A DNA stretch of 64,000 bases from NCBI RefSeq assembly GCF_029784155.1, contig NC_073693.1:154043442-154107441 (forward strand), read 5' to 3'. A program made the translations under genes and the position numbers. Shown piece by piece: positions 1 through 51,113 of this stretch. Position 1 is the first letter of the stretch; every line of letters begins with the position of its first letter. The DNA comes from Uranotaenia lowii. Lineage: Eukaryota > Arthropoda > Insecta > Diptera > Culicidae. The notes under the pieces are model-generated. The model worked only from the letters and a program-made list of their open reading frames with translations, did no database searches and was not told where the DNA came from.

Positions 1-199
1 TGGTGTCATAATGGCCACCTTAAGGAAAACGCTTATTTAATCATAGAAAATAGCTATAATATGGAGGTTAAATTATTGTTTCGTGTTCAGACACTTGAAA
101 AGCCTATTCCCTAACGGGCTGAAACGTGAAAAACTAGATGAAAACGTTAAAAAATGCATTTTGAAAATTTTTGCCAAAAGCTGAAAACCAGCCACTGTA

Positions 200-1027
200 G
201 GGGCATAATGAGAACCCCCCCTGAGGCAGTATGAGCACCATGAGTCAGGGCAAGATGTGCGTTTTCTGCCAGGGAATCTAGCAGCGAATTAAACTCGATG
301 AAGTCAGGTGAGTCGTAGATTCATCAAACAAAGCAATAACAAAATAATCTAGGCCTGTTTGTAGAATACAAACAATTCACGCACGCTCATACATTATGTG
401 CTTTGTTTGGAGGATGATGCTACTAGCCGTATAATGTAATCGATCATGAATTGTAAATGGAAAAAAATCACCTCGAACAGAAATCGAACTCTAGTCTTTT
501 GATTACCTCTCCGACACCTTACCAATAGACTTAATCGTCGGATGAAAACTAGTCAAGGTGTGGCTCTATAAATCCATTTTAATTCGCTGCTAGATTCTAC
601 GGCAGAAAATGCTCATTATGCCTCGAGTATATGGTGCTCTATATGCCCCTAGTGAACAAATTTAAGTAAAAACGTGTTTTAAAATTGATAAAAGTGAAAA
701 ATCAAAAATTTTATGATGGTAAAAATTGAGAAAGAATGTGTACATCATGTTGCAGTGCGTATATTATAGATCAAGGTGATTTTAAGATCATATGAGCTTA
801 TTTCGTGATGCTCAAAAATTATAATATTTCCGTTACTTGAAAACTTAGCTGATTTTATTTAAATATCTCTGTAAAGATGATAAGGAGATTCCTTTTTTTG
901 TGAAAAACTAATGCTATAGGAAGTACGAAACAAATCCTCATGAAAATTTATTTTAGAAAATACGTACTTTCGTAGAAAAGAATAGTGCTCATTATGCCCT
1001 GGGTGCTCATTATGCCCTCATCTCCCC
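200..1027. mobile_element. TA-type non-autonomous element, CATAATGAGCAC theme
   Basis: Ends GGGGCATAATGAGAACC (left) and the inverse of GGGGAGATGAGGGCATAATG (right), with TA on both sides. Variants of ATAATGAGCACC recur inside in inverted orientation, for example near 606, 634, 988 and 1004. No ORF. Superfamily not certain. TA duplication and size match the elements at 9316, 12593, 37216 and 40943. Confidence 0.55.
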
Positions 1028-1547
1028 TAATAATTCAATGTACAAATTCCGGAAAGTAGCCAATAATTGAAGGCTTTTTCTGTTCTTTATTTAAGGATTT
1101 TTTTCTATTATTTTAAAGATGCAGCTTATGATCTTAAAATAACTGTTTATAATTACCCGGTTGTCTATGGAATAAATATGAACACTATTAGAATTCTGTT
1201 TTTGAGATGACTTTTGGCTTTACTCCAAGATTTAAAAACACATCTACCACCACTGCATTCTAGGGAGATTTGTTGCCTTTTAAATTTTTTTATTTAGAAG
1301 TTCTATTCACCATGCCAAGATTGATCAAAAATGCCTTGAATGCGTCATCAATGGTAACAGCGAAGCTCCTTTTGATAACAGAATGAATTAAAGTACTGCA
1401 AGTTGAGCGCTCGAAGCGATATCTGTTTAAGTTTAAGATGAAGCATATAATCGTTGTGTTCTCAAACGACTTTTTCCGATCGATCCGATGTCCAATTGAC
1501 GTTAGGATTGGTCGATCTTGGATCGATCTTTGCAAGATCGATCATTT

Positions 1548-2286
1548 AAACTCTACACGCTCTTTTTTTTAAACTCAAAATTAAGTATTTTTGGTTCAAA
1601 ACAGCACTTCGGTGGCTTCCCTCAACTTTGAGTTTGACTGGGCAATAGCAAAACTAAGTTCTGGTAGGCATACTCAATACTAAGTTCGGCAGCCGAACTC
1701 GGATTTATCCTGATTTTCAGGGAATTAAAGGATGATTAAAATTTGTTGTACCCGGATGTTGCTGTTCCGGTACATTGCATTGCAATTACAGAGCGGTGGA
1801 AAGTTTTGACACTCCCGGTCAAAGAAAACTTCCGGATGTTACTTCCCACGGGAAGTAAACAACATCCGGAAGTTTCCGGACATTCCAAGCCGCTCACCAT
1901 ATGATGAAAATGACGGACAGAATTTTACGCTGACACGGTGAACATGCATTTCATTATGAAGTTCCTTCATAGTCTTCCGGTAATTGTTCCGGAACGACAT
2001 AATTTTGCGACGTGTTCGTTGGTTGCTGTTCCGGTTCGGACTGAACTCGCTAAGTGTTTTCAGTCCAACAAAGAGAGATCAATTTTTAGTTCATAAAGTT
2101 GAACTCAGCTTTGATCCCTCGCCGAAGGAAAAAAAGGGATCAATTTTGAGTTCGCAGTTCGAACTCCGTTTTGATCCATCGCAACGAGGAAAAAAGGGTA
2201 CTTAACTTTAAGTTCATAGAATCGAACTATGTTTTGAACCTCGGTCATACTTAATTTTGAGTTAAAAAAAAAGAGCGTGTAGTTTT
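1548..2286. mobile_element. Inverted-repeat MITE with AACTCAAAATTAAG motifs
   Basis: About 40 bp of inverted ends: left AAACTCTACACGCTCTTTTT, right its inverse before cgattt. Inside are short palindromes (AAGTTCGGCAGCCGAACT) and two near-copies of GAACTC..TTTGATCC around 2100-2200. No coding capacity. The small ORFs here are chance. Confidence 0.55.
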
Positions 2287-2406
2287 CGATTTTTTGGATC
2301 AATTCTTTAGCCTTGTAAAAATCGATTAAATCGGTTTATTCTCGAATCGATCTTTAGATCTTTGAAAAATGGTTTACTTCTTACCGGAGATTTCCATCGT
2401 GTATGC

Positions 2407-2739
2407 CATGAGTGACCAAGATTTTCATCAAAATCTCCTTATTTTGTAGCTTGAGGACACCAAGATGTATTTTGTTATGTAAGCATCAATGTGCGCTGTT
2501 TGTGTACATTGAAAGAAAAAAAAACGGTTGCATAAATTTGTCAATTCTTAATAGGTAGTCGAAAATCTTCAGCCCGCGGGTTACAAGGCTTTTGAATAAA
2601 CATTTTTCTCTTTCTATGTACACAAACAGCCCACAGGCCCACAGGATCCCGTGGTACAAAATTCCCATAATGAAATACATTTTTTTATGTCCACTAGCTT
2701 CAAAATAAGGCGATTTTGGTGAAAATCTTGGCCACCCAT
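2407..2739. mobile_element. Small foldback element with hAT-like ends
   Basis: Inverted arms begin CATGAGTGACCAAGATTTTC on the left and, inverted, CATGGGTGGCCAAGATTTTC on the right. Each arm is over 50 bp, with a loop around 2570. The termini resemble those of the hAT element starting at 3055. No clear target duplication was found. Confidence 0.5.
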
Positions 2740-3054
2740 GGTTAAGACTTTTGTGGATTACCCAAACGTTTATCGAATGATTGTACCATTATAATCAGTC
2801 ATGATTCAATAGTTAGGACATGATAACGAGACTTTTTAGTAAACAAAGAGACAAAATGTCACGATTGGAATTTTCGATTTTCTGTCAGTGTCATTCCAAT
2901 CGAGCAAAACCAAGCAATCTCAAAGGCAGCCCCACAGCAGGGTTGCAAGCTTATTATTTTGGAAGGGATCAGATTGCGCCTCTTTGTATGTAGTCTCTTT
3001 AGGACAGGACACCGCGAGGCAAAAAATCAGGATTTTCAAGGATATCACTAGACT

Positions 3055-6000
3055 CATGGGCAGGGGCGGTCCTAGAGCTGGCTCTTGGGGGGGGTGATTT
3101 TCCAAATTTTCAAAAATCAGTCAATAACGTAAATATATTGCGAAAAAAACGTTCATTTGGAGAGTGCGAGTGGGGGGATGGGGGGAGGGGGATTTGTGTG
3201 CAGTTTCAAATGAGACTTTAATATTTGCTGCACACCAGACTCGTGCGATGGACACGTCCATGGGTGAGGGATTTCGAATTTCAAATTTTGTTAGAAATAA
3301 TAAAATACCAAAAAAAGGACAATAATAAGCAAATTGATTTCTTAAACCATATTGAAACCCATAATCATCACAAAAACTCGAAAAAAAGATACTGATACGA
3401 ATCAAAATTCAAATCAATTTTATTTCCGGTTAGTCATTATTAATTCATTCGAAATGTTGATACTTATTCTGAACAAAAAAAAATTCAAGCAAGTATTTTA
3501 ACATCAAAAACGGAATGCGAATGAAAAATTGGAATAAATCCAGAAGTTGAAGCTTCGGGCATAACAATCAGTGCACAGAAGAAGAATAGATCAAATATAA
3601 CACCAGATTTGATGAGAAATTAAACTCGAATTCTTACAAAAAATCAAATCAGGTCAGAATATTTAATTGATAATAATGTAAATTATCAACCATATTAATT
3701 TACATTTCTTTTCTTCAATTTCAATTTTAGTTTCGGTTGAAAAATTCCTGTGTAATGTCATCCATTTGAAATACTATTCAATCACAATTTGTAATGTGAA
3801 TTATCGACGAGGAAATTATATCCATTTTGAACTTCAGAGAATTTATTCGAAATTAGTATATGATTAATTTAAAAATGAAAATAATTAATTCTATCAAGTT
3901 ATCAAATTTATAACTTTATGTATTTAAAATACAACAACAATTAATCATCACTGACAAAGTACAATTCGGGAAATGGAAGAGTTCTTGAATGATAAAACAC
4001 GAAAATGATCCCTTTTATTTATTCATTTATTCATTTGTTTTTTTTTTATCCATGAGGAATGAATTGATGACATGTGATTAAAATGCTTCTTATAAAAATC
4101 TACTTTCTCATTTTCAATATCCATACATTTCGAACTTTCTATTTGACAAGAATTTTCATAATGTTGAAATGTTCTTAGTTATGTTCTTTTAATTTTAATG
4201 GATAAGGTCGATAAATAAAATTAACAAACAAAATCACGGTGAATAACTCTTCATAAATTCAAATATAATATGAAGATGAAAAAGATAAGTTTTAACATTT
4301 GAAAATTATTTTTCTAATAAAAACGTCTTTCCAAAATAATGCAAGAGATAGCATTTTGGTGTCTATGTTTTAATGATTGATTTAGTAGAACTTGTACTTC
4401 AACTAGATTTTGTTTATCTCCTCTCGTTTTGGTGATATGGAGTTTATATAGAGTTTTAAAAAGAATCAGTTTTGAGTGAAATCAATCATTGATAATTGAT
4501 GAACTTACAAGTTAACATGAAAAAAAAACTGATTCTGAACTTGTTTATTATATTTTATTCAATTAAGAAACACTACTTTCATGATGATGAATAATCTAAA
4601 AAAAATCTACAGTGTTTAATAATTCAAACACAAGAATTTCTGTCATTATTGACTAAAGAAAGTTTTAAAAAACAAAGATTTTATTTTATTGAAAAATTTG
4701 CCAAAGTCTGAAAAACGAATTGGTTTCTACTTTGAGAAATATCTTAAATCCTATGTAGTCATTACTTCTTTAAACATTCGCTAAAAGTCTATTATTTTAC
4801 AAAATTGGGAACAGTAAATAAACAGAAAACTTGAATTAAAAAAATTTCACAGAAGTCAACATTACTTGCGTTCTTGAGGAAAGAAATGTGATATGAACCC
4901 TTATTCATTTAAAAAAGTTTGAGAATTTATAAAAAAAACCCTTTTGAATGTGGAGTTGAACATAAAAAAATAGAGGCTGAAATTGGGTTCTTGAAAAAAT
5001 ATTTCATATCAGCATAAAATTTGTATTGATTCAAGCCATTTTTTGGATTTATGTGATAAATCATCAAAGTAATGGATGAATTTGATTAGATATACTTCTT
5101 AAAAAAAAAAATTTCACGACCATGATGCACACTGCTTCTCCTCTTCCCTTATAAATTTCATTTAAATTAATTAGAGGTTTATATTAAAAAAAGTTAGAAA
5201 TTAGTGAAGTTTAACAAACTTTCTTACATACTTATTTTGATATCCTTTTGAATAGCATATACATCCTTTTATAAAACAATCTGCGAATCTTTAATATTCA
5301 CTGCGATCAATTGTTGACAAAAAGATAATTTTCGTCATTTGTATATTGAACAGTTTAAAAATCATCAATTTAAGAACTCTTTAAAAAACCTTCCGAGATA
5401 AATGTAATTTTACAAATGAAAAAATACACACATGTGAAAAAATCTCAAGTTATCTACAATATTTTAAAATCACCATAAAACTCTCACCAAAATTTTTGTG
5501 ATTCTCGTTTTCCATCAATACCTTTTGAAATCCAAACATTAATTTGAAAATGTGTTAACAATTGCTATGAATTTAAAACTGAATGGTTTATTATTTTTCA
5601 GAAGTATATTGCTGAATCGTGATTCGAAAAAACTAATTAATAAAAACTCTTGTTTCGATTCTTCAATTTCTAAATATAAATTCAATTCTAAAACAAAATC
5701 ATTAAAATCAAATTCTTAGGTATGCAACTTTCGGAACTTTATTTTTATTTGTTTTCTCTTAATGCAGCTCTCATAGATTTTAAAATTTACTGTAACTGAA
5801 TTGAAAGATACAGTTACAAATTTGAAACGAATGATTTAGTAAAAAAGTGAAAAATAGTATTTTTGCTTCATGCATTTAATATTTTCAAACATAATGTGTA
5901 ATTTAAAATGAAAAAAAAAAAAAATAACAAAGGGTTCATTGCTTATAGCTTATACTATTTTTCAATGAAAAGTCCTTGTTCTCGAGAAAATAGTCGAGTT

Positions 6001-8103
6001 ATGACGGGGTATTATTATCATCGGTTTTATCTCATCTGGGAAAAATGAATACATAGGCAAGTTTTTGGAGCATTTGTTTTAAAACCTGTTTTTGGAGGTA
6101 TATTCCTGAACTCAATTTTTATCAGGTTTTGTTCATCACCTCTAATTTAAGAAGTTTTTAGTTTGGCGGACCGATTTTTTTCCAATTTTAAGAAGCTAAG
6201 AAATTAATAAATTATTTTATTTAATAATCACCCCCACGGAGTGGAAAATTTTAAAAATTCCATAGAATATCCACTAGGAAATGTTCGAACTTTTCATAGA
6301 AATTCTAGCGTTTGCGAGTATTTTGTAACAGTTTTTTGCCGCTTGGGGGGGGTGATCACCCCGATCACCCCCCCATAGGACCGCGCCTGCTCATGGGTGG
6401 CCAACATTTTCAACAGGCGGGCCAACTTTCAGAAATGAGATTGGCTGGCGGGCCACAAAAACAAATTGTTCAGGAGTATTAAAAAAAACAACCGATTTCT
6501 GAAAACGCTTAGGAAAAACATTTGCCTCGGTCACATCGAGTATAGATTCATCTTACTGAGTAATTTTTTTTATAAATTTCGCTCCTGTGAAAAATAGTAA
6601 GAATATTATGCAATACGAAATGTATTATCCCTCCCAACTTATGTATGTTTTCAAGGAATTTAAAACCTCTTCGGCTTATTCATCCCGAAAAAGTCAAATC
6701 GCGTGACTACAATGGACTTAACGTCAATTTTATAGTCTCCAAATAAATAAAAATGATCCTTTGCCAAAGTTCACCGTTCTTCTTAGAAATATTTAATAGA
6801 CAAATTAGAAAAAATCGGAATGGAATTGTTGAAAAAAAGTAACGCTTTTGACATTTAAAAGAATAATTATTTAAAAAATATTAATTTCACAAAGTACGGA
6901 TCTCAACATCAACTCAACCCAACTATTTTCAAATTTTCCAGCATCTCGAATTGACAAGTGTATTAGGGAAGACTTCTTTAAACATGATGAATACGAATTT
7001 GATTGTTTTATAATCAGTGTAGCTTCTTTAAGTAAAAATATAGAAAAAAAAGTCGTTCTTCTGATAGATTTGTCAGTACCAAACCGATTCTAGTTTGATT
7101 CTACTACCAAACTGCCAAATCTGTCTAGTTTTTCATTATTGATGTACACAAATACAAAGCACGATGCCAATTAAAATATATTTGGACTTGGTTTAATTTT
7201 CAACCCTTTTCTAGAAAGTTGAGCAAAAAATTAAAAATTGGAAAAATTTACAGAGCAAACTTTTGATACCTATGTTACATAATTTGCAAAAGTAACAGAA
7301 GGTTTTGATATAAGAATTCAAGTTACGAATGGTTGAAATTGTTGTGAAAGAATAATTTCAATTATGATGTTGATATGATTCGGTGATTTTTTTAAATTTA
7401 ATATTTATAGGGTCTTACTATCTTTCTGAGGCTATCCAAACTCCTCAATATTAAAACTAGAGTCCGCTTGAACGCTCTTCATACCAATCATATGTAGCCA
7501 CCAAAATCCAATTGGAAAACATTGAAAAGTCTGTGATGGAATTTACAGATGATGTGTTAAATGCCGTATAATTTGTTATTTTAAAAATTTTAATTGTAAT
7601 CGTTTTTTCAGTGACGGTAAATTCTTTGTAAAATTATATGAGGCCCCTAAAATCCATACGGGTATAAGTGTAAAAATTAAGGATTTTTAGTAAATAACGC
7701 TAAATAATTCTTTCAAATTATATTTGGTTATTATATTTTTATTCAAATTATATTTTTTCAGAATTTTTAAATTATGTTCGAATACTTTTACGTTCGACAG
7801 AAAATTGCAAATGTTCGAAAAATGTATGGAAAAAGGCCAAACACAACAACAAAAGCGTGTTTTTCGAAATTAGTTTTTACACACTTTTATTCCTATGCCT
7901 TATATCATATCCAAAAAAAAATCAGATCCTTATTTTGAATTTAGCAAATGTTGATTCAGATATATTTATCCAAATGATATATGAAGAATATTAAAAAAAG
8001 GTTCTGTTCTTGGAACTAGGGTTTTCCAAAATGAGCTTCGCGGACCACAAAATGTTGGTCGCGGGCCACATGTGGCCCGCGGGCCATGGTTTGGCCACCC
8101 ATG
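3055..8103. mobile_element. hAT-like element (outer), interrupted by a second hAT
   Basis: Symmetric termini CATGGGTGGCCAA, flanked by the direct repeat CTAGACT (3048-3054 and 8104-8110). Subterminal GGGCC/GCGGGCC blocks lie at 6415-6460 and 8060-8090. Without the insert at 3061-6389 and its 8-bp duplication it is about 1.7 kb. No transposase ORF; the body is AT-rich and degenerate. Confidence 0.7.
3061..6389. mobile_element. hAT-like element with G-run ends, 3.3 kb, ORF-less
   Basis: Starts CAGGGGCGGTCCTA and ends with the inverse of CAGGCGCGGTCCTATGGGGG. Flanked by a perfect 8-bp duplication CTCATGGG (3053-3060, 6390-6397). TIR plus 8-bp TSD indicate the hAT superfamily. The 3.2 kb interior is about 75% A+T by eye with no long ORF. 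Parts of it (for example 4341-4500) align with 28340-28500 of the element at 26553. Confidence 0.75.
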
Positions 8104-8110
8104 CTAGACT

Positions 8111-9315
8111 GATGAAAATAACATGGGACTCTGCTTGAATTGCAAAAATAAAGGCAAAATACAGGTACTGGAGACGTCTTAATTTATGCAACTGAAGCGA
8201 GCAGAATCTTGGCTGAACTGCAGTTTATATCGAAAAACACTATTGAAATATCATCTGAAATTTATCACTAATTAAATGGGTTAAAATATTTTATTACAGA
8301 TTTGATTGATGTTCCCATCCTTTAACAACAAATTCAATTTGAATTTAGATATTTTTTTTTCCCGAAAATCATGACAAGCCATTTGTCGAAAATATGAGCA
8401 ATTTTGATGTTTTAGAAAAATTAGTATTGCCTTTCAAAAAAGGATAATCTCTGAAAAATCGGGAAACCAGGAACCTCTGGTTCGTACAATCCAGGTTTTT
8501 TTTAACAAACAACCGGACAGGACTGGATTTTTCTAGTTAAACCCGTTTTTTTCTGTTTTGTATAATCGGACAACAGAGCAAGCTTATCATAAACACTCAA
8601 CCAAAGTCATAAAAATTAAAAAAAATCTGGTTAGAAGTTTAAAGTCTCTATAGTTCAACAAGAAAAAACAAAAATATTCTTATGTTAAATTTAAATTAAT
8701 GTACTTTTAATGGACCTTGGTATAAAATCATTCCATATTAATTGGATAAATTCTAGTATATATTTTAAATATATTCAAGTATACAAGCTTTTCTGTCATT
8801 TTTTTGCTTTTTATTTCATCGCAAAGTAGTCCTCAGGTCGCATACCATTTCAACAAAATTTGGAAGATCGATCTTGCAGAGATCGATTCTTTGGCCTCGA
8901 TTTTTTAGATGGATCGATTTTTCAACCATCAGCTGAATCGATCTTTTACAGAAGATCGAAAAATCCTAGTTCAAAGTTGAATAAAAAAAAGCTCTTTCAA
9001 ACAAGATTGTAGATCAGCTATCAAATTCTTAAAAACAATCAAAAAGTGCCTTGTAAGCTGAAGTTTTAAACTATAAATATGTTGCACATATGTAAAACCG
9101 TGAATTTCAACCTATCAACGGTGAATATTTTTTTACTGACAATTTTGAAAAGTTTATTTGAAAGCTGACGCAATTTGAAATATTTTGGAATCATTAAATT
9201 CTTAAAAAAAACAAAATTCCGAAGTTTTGACCAGTTTTTCGAACCTTTTATCAATCTGCATTTCCTCAAATTAATCCAATACCTTAATTCAACTTACACT
9301 ATCAATAAAAGTGTA
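8111..9315. other. Gene-free AT-rich stretch
   Basis: No gene recognised. Around 8860-8965 is a cluster of GATCGAT/ATCGATC motifs resembling those at 1470-1545 and 2320-2365, probably relics of one repeat family. The rest is A/T homopolymer-rich. Confidence 0.5.
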
Positions 9316-10244
9316 GGGGAGAATGAAGATACTTTATCATTGGGGATGCTTGATTCCTCAGCTACATATATCTCGGACCTGAAATGTCAAATTTTCTAGA
9401 ATAATTTGCCAAATAGTGCAAAACAACAAACCTGTTATCTTAAAATAGTTCAAAAATTTAATTTTTTGATTTTTTACACTTTGTTGGAAAAATCTAGCAA
9501 ATGTTACTTTAAGATCTTTACCAGCATTTTAAAATATTTCCCACACGAAAAAACTTTAATGAAAATATTTATTTCATTATGTAAACCGTTAGAATATAAC
9601 ATGCACTTCTAAATGTAATATTTTCAAACCTATTGTAAACTCTCATTTTTTATAAGAAAAAGTTTTTCAAAATGTATGTTATGGGATCACTTGATCCCTA
9701 GAGTCCCAAAAGATATATTTGTCTTCTCAGTGGATGATGATCATTGCTAAGCACGAAATTTTTAATATTTTTTCAATGACCAATATTTATCCAATAATTT
9801 CCTGATAAACAGGACACAAAAAAGTACATTTTTTTTTTCTAAAATTTAGAAAATTGCCCCTTTAAGTATGCAAAAACTCAGGGTAGTTGACAAACTTTGA
9901 TAATTTTTTTTTGTCTAACATTTATAAACTGTGAAATGAAAACTAATATGGCCGAAAGAGTCAATGGAATTTTTATCTTAAGATTTAGCACGATTTTTGC
10001 CAAAGCTTAGGGCACCCTGATTAAGGGATCAAGTCTTTTTTAATGATGGATCACGTCTCCTTTAACTTTCAAAATGTCACAATTTTTGAGTCGCACGGAA
10101 ACGTTCATGTATTGATCCAATTTTTGTAGCATATCAACGTGAAATTACACGCTATCAGAAAATGGAAAAGACGGCGATATGCATTTTTTTCCAAAAAGGT
10201 ATGATGAAAATAAAAAAAACTGATCAAGGATTCCCATACTCCCC
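9316..10244. mobile_element. TA-type non-autonomous element, TTGATCCC theme
   Basis: Left end TA|GGGGAGAATGAAGATACTTT. Right end is the inverse of GGGGAGTATGGGAATCCTTG, followed by TA. Internal TTGATCCC variants at 9345, 9688, 10022 and 10221. A second copy, disrupted by other insertions, lies at about 19090-19236 plus 21930-22404, and a relative is at 37216. Confidence 0.65.
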
Positions 10245-10246
10245 TA

Positions 10247-11480
10247 TACAATTTTCAAACTTCATAACAATGACGTAAAACAATCCAATGTTGCTCTAAA
10301 CATTATCTTTAAATATTTCTTGATCAATAATCTTCAATGATTCTTCAATGTGACTTAGGCAACCATTGTAAGTATATTGGAAGCCAAAATGTCAAATTAC
10401 CAACTGTTGCTGTAGATTTTATGAAGATTGATACGTTAGAATCAACTAACTAAATGACACGATGAATAAACAAAATATTTTTAGTGTGTGATAAACACAG
10501 TTAGTTTCATAATTGTTATAATCGAATTTGAATGGAATATTGTAGTGAAAGCTAAACGAGTTCAAACCCAAGAAGTAGGTCAATTTTATGTGATACCAAA
10601 CCTCCGGCGAAATCTATCGTGAAGTTAGTCGAAATAAATGTAGACGGGACTGTTAAAAAAGTGGTAGTATAAGAAGAATAATATGAAATGTCTAGCGAGA
10701 TGCTTTTTTTAAGTTCAGATATCCAACGAAATTGATTTTGTTTCTATTTTGCTATTGTACATCATCTTTGCTTGATGGGAAAATTAATAGCTGTTATGTT
10801 CAAAGCTGGCTGCTGATAATCTGGCCATTATTAAAAATTGTGGCCTCAGTCAACCATGAATGATCAAGGGGTGATATGCAGCTTGTTACAACTAGCCCAA
10901 ACCTGCGTCCACGATGTGTTAATTATAGAGATGGATTAATTATAGTTTCAATTTTATGCAAACTTCATAAAACCTTTCGCACGGAAAATTAATCACAAGA
11001 TTCACGAAGCTTTTGAGGCACTTCTACTTCAGCTATTTACGATCGACAAGAATATTCAATGGAACAAAGACTAACTCGAATATTGAGTGTTGAGAAAATC
11101 AGTTGGTGAAATTAAATGCACAATAATCCATTTCCCACAGAAACTTAAGTTTAAGGAATATAACTTTGAAAAAAAAAACTATAAAGTTTTTGTCCAATGA
11201 AAAGACTTTGTTACTATTTGATCAGAAAGATAGCACTTAATGTACTTAGCAGCGCACCATTAACAAACCATTTTTGTATTTTATTAAAAGAACTGCAAAG
11301 TTTAACCTAAACATCCAAAAACAAATTCGTTTTTGGAACTTGAAGTTCATGATTTATGATGCAGGACCTATACATTTATGTTTATAGCTTCTTCATATAG
11401 ATCAATATTCTCCATATTATTTGAATTCACTATAAAAAAATACATCATCATTTTTTTCCACAACTATATTTCAAGGAAAA
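10247..11480. other. Upstream region of Aldh-III exon 1
   Basis: Non-coding; no strong repeat structure recognised. TATAAAAAAA at 11431 lies 50 bp before the ATG and a possible acceptor AG lies just before it. Neither is proof of a promoter. A promoter or untranslated exon is expected in or beyond this stretch. Confidence 0.3.
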
Positions 11481-48909
<37,429 letters not shown>

Positions 48910-48961
48910 TAATATCGGTATGGGTTGCATGATAATTGTATCATACGATTAAGTCGATGTA

Positions 48962-49745
48962 GGGTCATTTTTGAATTTCTCAGACCCCGGAGTATAAATT
49001 GCTTCGTTTTGGTTCAAAACTTCACCTTGATTTTTAGCAAAAATTTCAAGTAACATTTACGTGAGTTAATTTGAACTTTTAGGTTTGTATGGAAAAATTG
49101 AATGTTTTGTACTGATAAATCAACATCATTTTTGTTCTTTCTGTAAAACCAAGCCTGCTAATGGTTTTTGTGCCAACTTATAAATTCTCTAAAGGAAATT
49201 TTCCGCAAAACTATTTTGTCCGAGACCTTAACTTTATATCTTAATAGGCAAAAAAGTTATTAGCTGTTTAACAGGGATATGTCTTTAAGCATTGAAAAAC
49301 AATAAATTCAACTGACATCACTCCTTGTGCCTCGCGAAACATTGCATGAAAAGTAGTCATGCAATACCTCGCTAGGCAACCAACAGTGATGTCAATTCAA
49401 TTTATTGTTTTTCAATGCCAAAAGACACTCCTCCATTCAATACCTAGTAACTTGTTTGTCTAATAATTTACGAAGTTACGGTCTTCGACAAAGTTGTTTA
49501 GCAGAAATTTTTCTTTCAATAATTGTTCAATTGGCACATAAACCATTTGCAAGCTCCGTACCACATAAGAAACAAAAATTATGTTGATTTTTCAGTACAA
49601 AATATTCAATTTTCGCATACAAATCTAAAAGTTCAAATTTACTCATGTAAACGTTGCTTTGAAATTCTGTAAAAATCATGGATGAGCTTTGAACCAAAAC
49701 GAAGCTTTTTAGACCTTAGGGCTTCAGAATTTCAAAAATGACTCC
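48962..49745. mobile_element. Foldback element just downstream of Aldh-III exon 9
   Basis: Two arms of about 380 bp in inverted orientation: GGGTCATTTTTGAATTTC left, GGAGTCATTTTTGAAATTCT inverted right, centre near 49350 with CATTGCATGA..TCATGCAAT. Arms are about 80-85% alike by eye. No ORF and no clear target duplication. Confidence 0.65.
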
Positions 49746-49975
49746 AAATCAACTGCTATTTTTATCACGTGGAGTCCTTTGCTCGTCAAATATTGCAGCT
49801 AACGGTTCTGGAAATAGCTCTCCACCAGTTTACAAAAATAGATCTGTATCCTAAATTTTATCAGCGACAGAACAATTGATGATGGCTCCCAAAATTCAGC
49901 CTTTACTCCAATCATGAGTTCTCGATATTGCAACTTAATTGGCCTAAGATAAGAACGCAAACGGATCTCGGACAT

Positions 49976-50915
49976 TCGGCCGAAGACCGATAGGCCGAAA
50001 GATGTTAGGCCGAAGGTCGCTAGGCCGAATGGGTTAAAATGCCGACGGATGTTCGGCCGAATAGGACAATAGGCCGAAGGTTATTTGGCCGAATATTATT
50101 TGGACGTTAGGCCGAATGATCATTAGGCCGAATGGTCATTAGGTCGAATGGTCATTAAGCCGAATGGTCATTAGGCGAATGATCGTAAGGCCGAATGGTC
50201 GTAAGGCCGAATGGTCGTAAGTTCGAATGAATGCTAGGCCGAAAGGTCGTTTGGCTGAATGGTCACTAGGCCGAATGGTCATTAGCCCGAATGGTGGAAA
50301 GGCTGAATGGATGCTAGAAGGTCATTAGGTCGAATGGTTGCTAGGCTGAATGGTCGTTGAGCTGAATTTATGCTAGGACCATAAGATATATTATCGCTTT
50401 TTGCATGTTAGGCCGATCGCCGTCGTTAGGCCGAAGGCCGAATGGTCGTTAGGCCGAAAAGTCATCAGGCCGAATGGATACAAGGCCGGATTCGACTATT
50501 CGGCCTACCGTCCATTCAGCCTGATGACCATCCGGCCTAGCATGCAGACAAGTGTAAATGATTTCTAATTGACCTAGCGAAGATTCAGCCTTATGACCAT
50601 TCGGCCTTACGACTATTCGGCCTTACGACATTTCGGCCTTACGACCATTCGGCCTAATGACCATTCAGCCTAATGACTATTCGGTCTAATGGACATTTGC
50701 CTAATGATCATTTGGCCAAATGATCATTCGGCCTGATGACCATTCGGCTTAATAACCATTCGGCTTCATGACCATTCGGCCCAATGACCATTCGACCTAG
50801 TGACCATTCGGTCGAACATCCTTTCGGCCGTGCGTCCTTTCGGCCTAACAGCCTTCGGCTGGATAACCATAGGCTGGATAACCATCGGCCGAATAACTCA
50901 TTCGCCCTAGTGGCC
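49976..50915. repeat. Inverted minisatellite, unit GGCCGAATGGTCATTA
   Basis: A 16-17 bp unit runs in + orientation (GGCCGAATGGTCRTTA) from 49976 to about 50490, then in inverse orientation (TGACCATTCGGCCTAA) to 50915, with a short break at 50540-50575. Many units are mutated. The array continues for about 25 bp at 52286-52310 beyond the inserted transposon. Strand-symmetric and able to fold back on itself. Confidence 0.85.
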
Positions 50916-51113
50916 TAAAGGGTGAAACGGTCAAAATTTGATCAAGGAAAAACGCTTGCAAATTGGTGAAATCGTTTATTTAAAAAATCAAATTAAATTT
51001 CTTTTTGAAGTTTGATTAGTATAAAATTCAGGAAAAATATTCAGTTAGGCTTCAGCTTTTCCAAATCAAAATTGCCAGTTTGCCTTGTCCTGCTGCTCAT
51101 TCTTAGCAGTTTT

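Noticed and set aside
3061..6389. Long intergenic region as a possible non-coding RNA gene
   Set aside because: Terminal repeats with an 8-bp duplication explain it as a transposon; no promoter or RNA structure evidence.
49976..50915. CRISPR-like array
   Set aside because: There are no regular spacers, unit orientation reverses, units are degenerate and the context is eukaryotic.
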